Below, piece by piece: positions 43,148-51,585 of a DNA stretch of 64,000 nucleotides. The translations under genes were made by a program, and so were the position numbers. A model generated the notes under the pieces. That model ran no database searches. It saw only the letters and a list, made by a program, of their open reading frames with translations, and had not been told where the DNA came from. Source of the stretch: Planctomycetota bacterium (GTDB taxonomy: Bacteria; Planctomycetota; Phycisphaerae; Phycisphaerales; Phycisphaeraceae); the NCBI GenBank assembly GCA_021413865.1, contig JAIOPN010000001.1:25292-89291 (forward strand), in the 5' to 3' direction. How positions within the stretch are numbered: the stretch's first letter is position 1; every line of letters begins with the position of its first letter.

Positions 43148-44383
43148 TCAGGCCAGGCCGCTGAAGAGGAAGTATTCCATCAGCTCGTGGCCGAAGCGGA
43201 CGTGGAGGTCGGACTCGTTGGCGTTTTTCTCGGTGAACGGTTTCTGGCGCACGCCGTGGACGCGGGTGCCGCAGAGAGCGAAGGGCGGCGGCGTGGGGTC
43301 GTGCTTGCGGGTGGCGACGGCGGTGTAGTGATCGGGCAGGAGGAGGATGCGGTAGCCACCGAACTCCTTGGCGCGGGCCTCGAGCGCGGCGTGGATCGGG
43401 CCGACGATATGCTCGTCAATGGCCTCGATGGCGGCGACCTTGGTCTTCGCGTCGGAAGCGTGAGAAGCCTCGTCGGGGGCTTCGACGTGGACGCAGACGA
43501 CGTCGTAATTGTCCAGCGCGGCGATGGCGTGCTTGCCGGCGGCGACGTAATCGGTGTCGTGGTAGCTGGTCTGGCCGGGCACGTCGAGGCGGTCCCAGCC
43601 GATGAATGAGGCGATGCCGGCGAGCAGGTCAACCGCGGTGATCATCGCCCCGCGCAGGCCAAAGCGTGACTCGAAGCTGGGGATGATCGTCTTCTGCCCC
43701 TGGCCCCAGGGCCAGACGTGCGTCGCGGGGAGCTGGCCGTTTTCACGCCGCGCCTGGTTGATCTCGTGCTCGCGGAAGAAGACCTCGCTCTCGGCGATCA
43801 TACGGTGGAGCAGCTCGGCGTGCGGCCCGCCGCGGGGCAGGTGCTTGCGCATCGGCTCGCCGGGGATGTCGTGCGGCGGCGTGGTCGCTAGCTCCGACCA
43901 GTCGCGGCCGGTGGCGGAGTCGCGCGTGGCGGAGTCGTCCACCATGATGTTCCGGTAGCTCACGCCCGGGTAGAGGATCATGCCCGGCATGTCGAGGTGG
44001 CCCGCCAGGTCGGCGAGCAGTTGCCGGCCCTCCTCGGAGGAGATGTGGCCCGCCGAGTGGTCCTGCATCTTGCCGTCGATGACGGTCACGAGGTTGACCC
44101 GGAAGACCCAGTCCGTCGGCGCAAGCTCGATCCCCAAGGCGGCGGCCTCGAGGGGCGCGCGGCCTTTGTGATACACGGCGGGGTCGTAGCCCAGCAGGCT
44201 CATGCTGCAGACGTCGGACCCGCAGGGGAAGCCCTGGGGCGTGGTGGCGACGGTGCCCTGCCGGCCCTCGATGGCCAGCCGATCCGTGTGCGGCTTCTTC
44301 GCGGCCTCGAACGGCGTCTTGCCTCCCAGCTCCGACAGCGGGTGATCCGCGGCTCCGTCCGGGATGATGATGACGTATTTCAT
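43148..44383 (-). CDS. apgM: 2,3-bisphosphoglycerate-independent phosphoglycerate mutase, ApgM type
   Basis: A 411-residue cofactor-independent phosphoglycerate mutase of the archaeal-type ApgM class (alkaline-phosphatase superfamily). Metal-site blocks: IIPDGAADHP at the N-terminus, GSDVCSMSLLGYDP (candidate nucleophile Ser near 60), VHVEAPDEASHASD and LPDHYTAVATRKHDP. It interconverts 3- and 2-phosphoglycerate in glycolysis. The start at ATG 44381-44383 has GAGAAG upstream. It lies 11 bp after the mlaD-like gene, so co-transcription is likely despite unrelated roles. Confidence 0.93.
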   Translation of the reverse strand: MKYVIIIPDGAADHPLSELGGKTPFEAAKKPHTDRLAIEGRQGTVATTPQGFPCGSDVCSMSLLGYDPAVYHKGRAPLEAAALGIELAPTDWVFRVNLVTVIDGKMQDHSAGHISSEEGRQLLADLAGHLDMPGMILYPGVSYRNIMVDDSATRDSATGRDWSELATTPPHDIPGEPMRKHLPRGGPHAELLHRMIAESEVFFREHEINQARRENGQLPATHVWPWGQGQKTIIPSFESRFGLRGAMITAVDLLAGIASFIGWDRLDVPGQTSYHDTDYVAAGKHAIAALDNYDVVCVHVEAPDEASHASDAKTKVAAIEAIDEHIVGPIHAALEARAKEFGGYRILLLPDHYTAVATRKHDPTPPPFALCGTRVHGVRQKPFTEKNANESDLHVRFGHELMEYFLFSGLA

Positions 44384-44394
44384 GGCGGGTCTTC

Positions 44395-45435
44395 TCAGAA
44401 CTGCACGGGCAGGCCCTCGGCCTTCCACTTCTCGATCAGCAGCTTGAACGCCTCCATCGCCTTGGTGGCGCGGGTGGCGGCGTCGTTGAGGTTGTTGTAC
44501 AGCGCCGGGTCGTTGAGCAGTTTGCCCACCGTGCCCTCGCCCTTCTTCGCCTGCGCGATGGTCTCGCGCAGCTCGTTCACCGCGCCGCTCAGGTCGTCGG
44601 CCACGGCGATGTAACGCTTACTGACGGCGTTGATGTCAACGCGTGCATCCTTCATCGTCGCGCGCATCTCGGTCACGCCCTCGTTGGCGTTGGCGGTCAT
44701 GCTCTTGGCGTTGGCGAGCGTCGCCTTGATGTCCGCACGCATCTGCTCGTCGTTGATCCAGCTCTCCACCCCCTTGATAAGGGTCTGCATCTCGGCGAGC
44801 CGCTGGTCGGCGCGGGCCAGGACGGTGGTGAGGTTGCCCGCGGCCTTGCCGGCGTCCACGTCGGCGGTCTTGCGCTGCTCCAGGAGCTGGTGGACGTCGT
44901 TGCCCACGGTGGTCCATGTGTCGCTGAGCTGGGTGAAGCTCTCCTTGACCTTGGCCAGGTCCTGCGCCGGGCCGTTGATGGCGGCCTGCAACTCGCGGGC
45001 GAACTCACCGGCCATGGTGGGCACGTGGCCGATGAGCAGCGCCGTGCCGTCTGCACGGAGCGACTGGTGGCGCTGCTCGGGGGTGAGCTTGCTCAGGTCA
45101 AAGTCCAGCGCGGCCGTGCCGCCGAACATCGGGGCGAAGACCTTGACGTACACGTCCGGGGGGATCTTCACCCCCTCGTTGATGGTGCAGACGATATGGA
45201 CCTTGCCGGAGGCGTCGTCGAGCTTGACCTCCTTGATGCGGCCGATGTCGATGCCGTTGAGCCGGACCATGCCCTCGGGGTTGAGTCCCGAGGCGTTGGG
45301 CAGCTCGACGGTGACCAGGTAGCCCTTCTCCATGAAGATGGGCACGTAGCCAAAGAGCATCATCAGCCCCGCCATCGAGAGGACGCCGAAGAGGGCTGTG
45401 AGACCGACGGCGATGTTGCGTGAGCGCTCGGTCAT
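44395..45435 (-). CDS. MlaD-like MCE-domain lipid transport protein
   Basis: A 346-residue protein with a single N-terminal anchor (about 8-30), an MCE domain (about 38-118, with SGLNPEGMVRLNGIDIGRIKEV), and a long helical coiled-coil tail (about 130-330). MlaD forms a periplasmic ring that moves phospholipids between membranes. It follows the ATPase gene mlaF by 34 bp. The permease MlaE, normally next to these two, is absent from the neighbourhood. Confidence 0.88.
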   Translation of the reverse strand: MTERSRNIAVGLTALFGVLSMAGLMMLFGYVPIFMEKGYLVTVELPNASGLNPEGMVRLNGIDIGRIKEVKLDDASGKVHIVCTINEGVKIPPDVYVKVFAPMFGGTAALDFDLSKLTPEQRHQSLRADGTALLIGHVPTMAGEFARELQAAINGPAQDLAKVKESFTQLSDTWTTVGNDVHQLLEQRKTADVDAGKAAGNLTTVLARADQRLAEMQTLIKGVESWINDEQMRADIKATLANAKSMTANANEGVTEMRATMKDARVDINAVSKRYIAVADDLSGAVNELRETIAQAKKGEGTVGKLLNDPALYNNLNDAATRATKAMEAFKLLIEKWKAEGLPVQF

Positions 45436-45469
45436 GGTGTGGCTCAGCGGCGCGGGGTGGAGGTCGGGG

Positions 45470-46336
45470 TCAGGGGTTCGGGGCGGCCTTGGCTTCGGTG
45501 CCCAGTGCGCCGTCGCCGAAGCCGCTCTTGATGCTGTCGAGGTCCGCCTGATCGGCCCGTCCACGGATGAAGCGCTGCACGACCTCCTTGTCGCTGGCGT
45601 GAAAGGCCTTCGGGTCGCCGTCCTCCACGATTTTCCCATCGTAGAGCATCACCATGCGATCGGCAATCTTGTTGGCGCTGGCCATGTCGTGGGTGACGAT
45701 GACGCCGGTGATCTTCAACTGGGTGCGGAGCGCGAGGATCAGTTCGTTGATCACGTCGGAGCGGATCGGGTCCAGGCCGGTGGTCGGCTCGTCGTAGAGC
45801 ACCACCGCCGGCTCGAGCACGATCGCCCGCGCCAGGGCGACGCGCTTCTTCATGCCCCCGGAGAGATCGACGGGCATCTTCATCTCAACCCCCGACAGGC
45901 CGACCATGCGGAGCACCTTCGCGCAGCGCTCGCGGCGCTCGGCGTCGGACATCTTCGTGTGCTCGATCAACGGGAAGGTGATGTTGTTCAGCACGTTCAT
46001 CGAATCGAATAGAGCCCCCATCTGGAAGAGGAACCCGAGGCGCTTGCGCGATTCGACCAGTTCCGCCTCGTCGAGCGTGTCGATCCGGCGGCCGTCGAAA
46101 TAGACCTCGCCCCGGTCGGGTGTGAGCAGGCCGGCGATGTGCTTGAGCATCACGCTCTTGCCGCTGCCGCTGGGACCCATGATGACGGTGTTCTGCCCCG
46201 CGTACAGATCGAGCGAGACACCCTCGAGCACCTTGTGTGAACCAAAGGCCTTGTGAACGTCCACCAGGCGCACAATCGGCTCGCCGCCGGCCGTGGGCCG
46301 CGGGGCTGTCGCCGTGCTCGCCTGCACCTCTGTCAT
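45470..46336 (-). CDS. MlaF-like ABC transporter ATPase
   Basis: A 288-residue ABC ATPase of the MlaF (lipid asymmetry) type. Walker A GPSGSGKS, signature LSGGMKKRVALARA and Walker B VVLYDEPTTGLDP are intact. FLFQMGALFDSMNVLNN is characteristic of MlaF. An N-terminal Ala/Thr-rich extension and a C-terminal tail (after IRGRADQ) are additions. The ATG overlaps the stop of the DegT gene (ATGA, 46333-46336). Confidence 0.9.
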   Translation of the reverse strand: MTEVQASTATAPRPTAGGEPIVRLVDVHKAFGSHKVLEGVSLDLYAGQNTVIMGPSGSGKSVMLKHIAGLLTPDRGEVYFDGRRIDTLDEAELVESRKRLGFLFQMGALFDSMNVLNNITFPLIEHTKMSDAERRERCAKVLRMVGLSGVEMKMPVDLSGGMKKRVALARAIVLEPAVVLYDEPTTGLDPIRSDVINELILALRTQLKITGVIVTHDMASANKIADRMVMLYDGKIVEDGDPKAFHASDKEVVQRFIRGRADQADLDSIKSGFGDGALGTEAKAAPNP

Positions 46337-47445
46337 AGTTGATAAAACTCCCGGATCGCACCCGCCACTTCCTCCTGCTGGCCGGCGGTGAGCTCTGGGT
46401 AGATCGGCACGCTGAGCACCTCGGCGGCGGCGCGCTCGGAGTGGGGGAAATCTCCGGCCTTGTAACCGAGATACGCGAAACACTTCTGCACGTGCAACGG
46501 CACGGGGTAATAGACCTCGCAGCCGATCTGCTTCGACACGAGGTGCTGCCGCAGCGCGTCCCGTTTGCCTCCGGGGACGCGCAGTGTGTACTGGTTCACG
46601 ACGTGGTGCTTCCCCGGCGCGTTCCACGCGGGCGTGACCAGCGGCGTGCCCACGAGCAGTTTGTCATACCGCCCGGCGTTCTCGCGCCGCCTCTCCGCCC
46701 AGGCGTCGAGCCGGGGGAGCTTCGCGCCGAGGAAGCCCGCCTGCAGCGCGTCGATGCGGAAGTTTCCGCCGACGTAGGTGTGGTGGTACTTGGTCTCCTC
46801 GCCGTGCAGGCGGAGCATCTTCATGCGTGCGTGGAGCGCGGCGTCGGTGGTGGTGACCGCGCCTGCGTCGCCCATCGCCGAGAGGTTCTTCGAGGGGTAG
46901 AAGCTCAGGCACCCCACGTCGCCGATCGAGCCGACCACCGCGTCGCCGTCCCGTGCCCCGATCGCCTGCGCGGCGTCCTCGATCACCCAGAGGCCGCGGC
47001 GGCTGGCGATCTCCATGATCGGCCGCATCTCCGCCGACAGGCCGAACAGGTGGACGGGCATGATCGCCTTCGTCCTCGGCGTGATCGCTTTTTCGATGAG
47101 GCGCGGGTCGATGTTGAACGTGGCCGGGTCGATGTCCACGAAGACCGGTTTAGCCCCCAGCCGCGCGATGCAGCCGGCGGTGGCGAAGAAGGTGAAGGGG
47201 GTGGTGATGACCTCGTCGCCCGGGCCGATCTCCATCGCCATCATGGCCAGCAGGAGCGCGTCGGTGCCGCTGGAGACGCCCAGGGCGTGGCGCGTGGAGC
47301 AGTAGGCCGCCAGGTCGGCCTCGAATTTCTCGACGACCGGCCCGAGGATGAAGCGCCCGGAGCGCAGGGTGCTCTCGAACACCCCGCGGAGCTCGTCGGC
47401 CATCGCGTCGTGCTGGTTTCGCAGGTCGAGGAGCGGCACCGCCAT
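46333..47445 (-). CDS. DegT/DnrJ/EryC1 family PLP aminotransferase
   Basis: A 370-residue sugar aminotransferase-family enzyme. The PLP-binding Lys is K186 in SFYPSKNLSAMGDAG; VSSGTDALL (57-65) and IEDAAQ (D157) contact the cofactor. These enzymes transfer an amino group to nucleotide keto-sugars for surface polysaccharides. Start ATG 47443-47445 has GGGA upstream and matches the family N-terminus (VPLLDLRNQ). Overlap with mlaF suggests a link to envelope assembly. Confidence 0.92.
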   Translation of the reverse strand: MAVPLLDLRNQHDAMADELRGVFESTLRSGRFILGPVVEKFEADLAAYCSTRHALGVSSGTDALLLAMMAMEIGPGDEVITTPFTFFATAGCIARLGAKPVFVDIDPATFNIDPRLIEKAITPRTKAIMPVHLFGLSAEMRPIMEIASRRGLWVIEDAAQAIGARDGDAVVGSIGDVGCLSFYPSKNLSAMGDAGAVTTTDAALHARMKMLRLHGEETKYHHTYVGGNFRIDALQAGFLGAKLPRLDAWAERRRENAGRYDKLLVGTPLVTPAWNAPGKHHVVNQYTLRVPGGKRDALRQHLVSKQIGCEVYYPVPLHVQKCFAYLGYKAGDFPHSERAAAEVLSVPIYPELTAGQQEEVAGAIREFYQL

Positions 47446-47578
47446 GAAACGTCCCGTGAAAAGTTGATAGAGTTGATCGAAAGGATAGTCGCTGCACCGG
47501 CGTGGGGCCAACGCGCGAGCGGTGCGGCGGCCGGGCGGATGTGTGTATGATGTCCCCGTTGCTCGCGGCGAGAGAGAG

Positions 47579-48601
47579 ATGACCCCGACCAACGCACCCC
47601 GAGTCCCCTGCCCCGAGTGCGGCGCCCATTACCGGTGGATCCCCTCGATGGCCGGCAAGAAGGTCAAGTGCCGCTGCGAGGCTGTATTCCGCATGCCCCC
47701 CACGCCCGACGGTGCGGGCGTCCTGGAGCGCCCCTCGCCGCATCGCTCGGCGACCCATGACACGGCCCTGGCCGCGAGCGAGAGCGAGGCCATCGGTTCT
47801 CCGCAGGCGACCGAAAACCTCAATCTCGACATCGACGAAAAAGAGCTCAACCTATACGACCTGGCCTCCGCGGACTTCGCCGCCCCGGCCGCGGCCGCGG
47901 CCAAGCCCGTGGCGCCCAAGCCCGGCGCCTGCCCCTCCTGCCACAACCCCGTCAAGCCGCAGGCCGTCATCTGCATCAACTGCGGCTACAACCTCCAGTC
48001 GCACGAGGTGACGCCGACCGCGCTGCGTGAAGAACCGGCCCCCAGCAAGCTCGCGGCGGCCATGGCTAAACGCGGGAAGCTCGGCCAGACCCCCGAAGAG
48101 GCCGAGGCACAGGTCGCGCACGCACGCATCATCGACATGCACCTACCGCTCTGCCTCATCTTCCTGGGCGTGGTGCTGCGGGTCGCGGAGGCGTCGTTTT
48201 TCATGCATTTGCAAGACGGGGAGAGCCTCGCGGAGGGCTTCAAAAACATCGGAAGCCACATCCTGGTCGAGGTGCCGGTGCTCATCATCGCCCTGATGGT
48301 CGCCGTGCGCATATTCGGCATGGCGTTCGGCACACTGATTCCGGCTATCCTCAAGACCACCGCGATCGCCCTGCTGCCCTACGCGGTCGGCAATATCTTT
48401 TCCTATCTGTGCGGCGGCCAGCATGACATGGCCATCTGGTTCATCGGGATGACCATCGCCTCGGTGCTGTATTGGGTTATGGTGAAAGTGCTCTTCGAAC
48501 TCGACATGGGCGAGACCTTCACGCTGACGACGGTGCTCTACTTCGTGCAGTTCGGCACGATCTCCCTCGTCGGAATGTTGCTCGGGGCGATCCTCGGCTG
48601 A
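47579..48601 (+). CDS. Zinc-ribbon membrane protein of unknown function
   Basis: A 340-residue protein. The N-terminus has a treble-clef-like zinc ribbon (VPCPECGAHYRW, KVKCRCEAVFRMP), a second ribbon CPSCHNP...CINCGYN lies near residues 118-140, and a disordered Pro/Ala-rich linker separates them. The C-terminal half has about five transmembrane helices of Yip1-like character. Such two-ribbon plus membrane-domain proteins are common in planctomycetes; no function is known to me. It is divergent from the DegT gene. Confidence 0.75.
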   Translation: MTPTNAPRVPCPECGAHYRWIPSMAGKKVKCRCEAVFRMPPTPDGAGVLERPSPHRSATHDTALAASESEAIGSPQATENLNLDIDEKELNLYDLASADFAAPAAAAAKPVAPKPGACPSCHNPVKPQAVICINCGYNLQSHEVTPTALREEPAPSKLAAAMAKRGKLGQTPEEAEAQVAHARIIDMHLPLCLIFLGVVLRVAEASFFMHLQDGESLAEGFKNIGSHILVEVPVLIIALMVAVRIFGMAFGTLIPAILKTTAIALLPYAVGNIFSYLCGGQHDMAIWFIGMTIASVLYWVMVKVLFELDMGETFTLTTVLYFVQFGTISLVGMLLGAILG

Positions 48602-48604
48602 CCC

Positions 48605-49816
48605 TCACTCGCTCTTGCTCTGCCGCTGCACGCTCTCGCCACCCATCAATCCATGCGCCTCGCGCAGCAGTTCGATCACCCGTCCGGCGTGCGGCGAGCG
48701 TGACACCGCCTTGCGGACCGCCTCCACGCCCGCGGCGTCCAGCCCACCCGCGTTCAGACCCGGGAACCAGTGCCCGCCGTTACCCAAGAGGTTGTAGCGC
48801 ATCTTGCCGTAGTCGAGCATGTCCCAGCCGACCACGAGGTTGCGGAGCCAGAGGATGATGGGGACGTTGATGTCGCCGGGCGTGGCGTCGTGCTCGGGCA
48901 GGCCGTGGGCTATTTCCTCGGGGTGTGACAGGCCGGTCGCGGCCCGCATCGCCTCGGACAATTTCTTCTCGATCGGGGTGAGGGCCGCGGCGGCCTTCTC
49001 CAGCAGCGGGAGCGTCTTAAGGTGCTCGTCGAAATCGCTCGGCTGCGCGGCGCCGACGCTCAGCGTGTGCACCTCCGGCCGGGTGAGGCAGAACAGATCG
49101 TTGAACACGATCGGCGAGAGCGGCGCGGTCAGGTCGGCGAGCTTCTTCGGCGGTGCGTAGAGCTTCCCCCCCTTGTCCGACGGGCTGATGATGAAAACCC
49201 CCATGTCGCGCTGCGTGGCCGCCAGCACCGCCGGCCAGTTACGCTGGAAGATGTAGTACCAGTGCAGGTTCACGTAATCGAACCCGCGGCCCGTGTCGGC
49301 GTCGCGGTGCCCGATCGCGGCCAGGATGGTGTCGAGCGACCCGTGCGTCGAGAAACCGACGTGGCGCACCCGCCCCTGCTTCTGCAGCTTCCTCGCCGCT
49401 TCGAGGCAGCCCCCCGGACGCACGGACCAGTCGAGCGTCTCTTGATTGTTGATCCCGTGCAGGCCCAGCAGATCGACGTGGTCCAGCCGGAGCTGCTTCA
49501 TCGACGTGTCGAAGGTTTCGAGGAACTGCTTGGGGTCGGGGAACGGCGCGACCTTGGTCTGCACGATGATCTTCTCGCGCGGGAGCGTGGGCAGGACGTA
49601 GCCCAGTTGCATCTCGCTTGAGCCGTACCCGCGCGCCGTCTCGATGTGGTTGACGCCCACCTCGACGGCGCGGCGGATGGTCGCCTCGAGGTTCTTCTGC
49701 CCGTCGGGCGGGACCTCGTCGGGCTTGATGTCGCTCCACTTGGCCTGGTAACGCATGCCGCCGCAGGAGAAGACGGGCATGCGGAGTTCCGTTGCGCCGA
49801 ATCGTCGGTAGATCAT
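48605..49816 (-). CDS. Aldo/keto reductase family protein
   Basis: A 403-residue aldo-keto reductase of the large, predicted-oxidoreductase type. Residues near the N-terminus (MIYRRFGATELRMPVFSCGGM) open the TIM barrel. NHIETARGYGSSEMQLG holds the catalytic Tyr, followed by VQTKVAP (Lys), the HVDLLGLHGIN segment and VRHVGFSTHG. The usual catalytic Asp of NxxDTAxxY is Glu here (HIETARGY). The C-terminal ~120 residues form a helical extension with WDMLDYGKMRYNLLG. Converges on the zinc-ribbon gene (3 bp gap). Confidence 0.88.
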   Translation of the reverse strand: MIYRRFGATELRMPVFSCGGMRYQAKWSDIKPDEVPPDGQKNLEATIRRAVEVGVNHIETARGYGSSEMQLGYVLPTLPREKIIVQTKVAPFPDPKQFLETFDTSMKQLRLDHVDLLGLHGINNQETLDWSVRPGGCLEAARKLQKQGRVRHVGFSTHGSLDTILAAIGHRDADTGRGFDYVNLHWYYIFQRNWPAVLAATQRDMGVFIISPSDKGGKLYAPPKKLADLTAPLSPIVFNDLFCLTRPEVHTLSVGAAQPSDFDEHLKTLPLLEKAAAALTPIEKKLSEAMRAATGLSHPEEIAHGLPEHDATPGDINVPIILWLRNLVVGWDMLDYGKMRYNLLGNGGHWFPGLNAGGLDAAGVEAVRKAVSRSPHAGRVIELLREAHGLMGGESVQRQSKSE

Positions 49817-49880
49817 GCGGACATTGGAGGCGAGAGCAGCGGAGATGTAAAGGGGGGTGCGCGCCTTTCCATGGCGACGA

Positions 49881-50120
49881 TCACCCGGCCTCGAAGAAAC
49901 GCTTGTCGGTGCCGCCAGCGCCGATGGTGGCGCGGACCGGTCGGCCGCACGAGGGGCACCTGCCCTCGTAGGCGCTGCCGTCGCGGTTGCGGTAGATGCG
50001 GTTGTAAACGTGGCAGCAGCGCCAGTGGACGGCGAGCCAGGGCCGTGCGTTCGGCACCGCCGGCGCGGGCTCCGGCTTGCGCAGGCCGTCAATGTCCACG
50101 ATGAAATCGGGGCCGGTCAT
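49881..50120 (-). CDS. Small Cys-rich hypothetical protein
   Basis: A 79-residue protein with a possible zinc site: WRCCHVYNRIYRN and, 17 residues later, CPSCGRPVRA. Basic C-terminus. I took the ATG at 50118-50120; a GTG six codons upstream is the alternative, and neither has a strong ribosome-binding site. It lies between two co-oriented genes and may be co-transcribed with the PhyH gene upstream. No family recognised. Confidence 0.6.
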   Translation of the reverse strand: MTGPDFIVDIDGLRKPEPAPAVPNARPWLAVHWRCCHVYNRIYRNRDGSAYEGRCPSCGRPVRATIGAGGTDKRFFEAG

Positions 50121-50166
50121 CAGGGAATAAATCGGCACAAACCGGCTGAGGTCTGAAATGGCGGTG

Positions 50167-50898
50167 CTACTCCAACCCGCACAACCGCCGGCGCAGCGGG
50201 TTGGTCTGGCGGGCGAGGTATTCGGGGGAGTTTCGCAGCTCCGGGAACGGCGTCAGTTCCTGCGACGCTTTCTTGAAGACGATCCAGACCAGTTTGCGGT
50301 CGGTGTCGGAATCGTTGGGGGTGCTGGTGTGCCAGATCATGGTGTCGTTGATCATGCAGGTGCCCGCCTTGACGACGACGGGGACCATGCCGGGGACGTG
50401 GCGTGGGTAGCCGTCGTCGGTGTTGAACCACTTGTGCGGGCCGGATGGCGACTTGTGGGTACCGGGGAGGACGCCGGTGGGTCCGCCGTGGAGGGTGACG
50501 TCGCTGATGTAGTAGGTGAGGCGGACGTAGGGGCCGTCGTGGTGCCAGGGGACGCGGGCGGGGGTTCGGCGGGGCATGAAGTTGGCGATGGCGGTGCCCA
50601 GGAGCGTGATGTCCCCCTTCATGTAGCGCTCGGCGATGGGGAAGACGGCGGGCAGGTCCATGAGGCCTTCGAAAGCGGGCTCGAACTCCCAGACGCGGTT
50701 GATGTCGCGCGAGGGGGTGTCGGGGCGGGCGGCGGTGGGCAGGGCGCCGTGGGTGGGCATGAGCTCGTCCATGCGGCGGACGAGGCGGGCGACCAGCTCC
50801 GGGGGCAGCGCGTTTTCGATGAGGGTGTAGCCCTGGAACTCGAGCCGGGTGAGGTGGGCGTCGATCTCGTGCTCGTGCTGAACGGGGGGCATGGCCAT
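50167..50898 (-). CDS. Phytanoyl-CoA dioxygenase (PhyH)-family oxygenase
   Basis: A 243-residue Fe(II)/2-oxoglutarate oxygenase with an intact facial triad, H119-x-D121 (WHHDGPYV) and H190 (IWHTSTPN), and the 2-oxoglutarate Arg R201 (DRKLVW). PGTHKSPSGPHKW follows the second strand. The start at MAMPPVQHEH has GGAG about ten bases upstream; a second ATG two codons in is possible. Third PhyH gene of the window; substrate unknown. Confidence 0.9.
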   Translation of the reverse strand: MAMPPVQHEHEIDAHLTRLEFQGYTLIENALPPELVARLVRRMDELMPTHGALPTAARPDTPSRDINRVWEFEPAFEGLMDLPAVFPIAERYMKGDITLLGTAIANFMPRRTPARVPWHHDGPYVRLTYYISDVTLHGGPTGVLPGTHKSPSGPHKWFNTDDGYPRHVPGMVPVVVKAGTCMINDTMIWHTSTPNDSDTDRKLVWIVFKKASQELTPFPELRNSPEYLARQTNPLRRRLCGLE

Positions 50899-50955
50899 GG
50901 CGCGACGGCTCCGGTGAGGGTCAGGCCATGTTACCCGCAACGGCGAATAAATCGG

Positions 50956-51567
50956 TCAGGGCGCGGTCTGCGGTTGGGCCTGGGGCTGCGTCTGGGGTTG
51001 GGTCTGCGGCTGGGTTTCCGGTTCGAGGGGTTCGAAACGGTTCTCGAACCTGGCACGCTCCTGGTCGGACATGTGGGGCAGGAGGACGCGCATGGCGTAT
51101 CCCCCGCGGATACGGCCGTTGGCCAGGATGACCACCCAGTCGGTCACATCGGCGGGCTGAACGGTGATGCGGTCACCCAGGTGGAGATTTTTGAGTGAGT
51201 TGGGGGCGTTATCGATGGTGCCGGCGAATTGCTTGCCGTCATACGTGACGCCCGCCACCCATATCCCCTCCTGCTCGGCTCCCTCTCTGAACGTGGCCTG
51301 AACCGAAAAACCAGCGCCCTGGTTTGCCGGGTCTTTGATCGCGGCGATAAAACGATCAAGGGTTTTCCTCGCCTGTTCCTTGGCTTGGGTGATCGCGGCG
51401 TCCTCGCCGCTGACGTGGACGATGCTGGTGGACGGTCCACCCGAGGGCTGCTCGTCGCAGGCGGCGGCGAAGAGCGCCGCCAAGGCCAACAGACACCCCG
51501 CGCCGATGCACCGACCGCTCCGTGACCACCCGACACGCGGCCCCTCAAAGCGCTGAGTATTCATCAT
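50956..51567 (-). CDS. DUF2314-domain lipoprotein downstream of recA
   Basis: A 203-residue predicted lipoprotein (hydrophobic LLALAALFAAAC with Cys at about 37). The central 120 residues match the DUF2314 pattern: ITQAKEQARKTLDRF, GIWVAGVTYDGKQFAGTIDN and GDRITVQPADVTDWVVI. The tail is a short QPQT repeat. GGAG lies eight bases before the ATG, only 18 bp after the recA stop, so it is probably transcribed with recA. Its function is unknown. Confidence 0.75.
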   Translation of the reverse strand: MMNTQRFEGPRVGWSRSGRCIGAGCLLALAALFAAACDEQPSGGPSTSIVHVSGEDAAITQAKEQARKTLDRFIAAIKDPANQGAGFSVQATFREGAEQEGIWVAGVTYDGKQFAGTIDNAPNSLKNLHLGDRITVQPADVTDWVVILANGRIRGGYAMRVLLPHMSDQERARFENRFEPLEPETQPQTQPQTQPQAQPQTAP

Positions 51568-51585
51568 CCAGGTTGCTCCGCCCGA

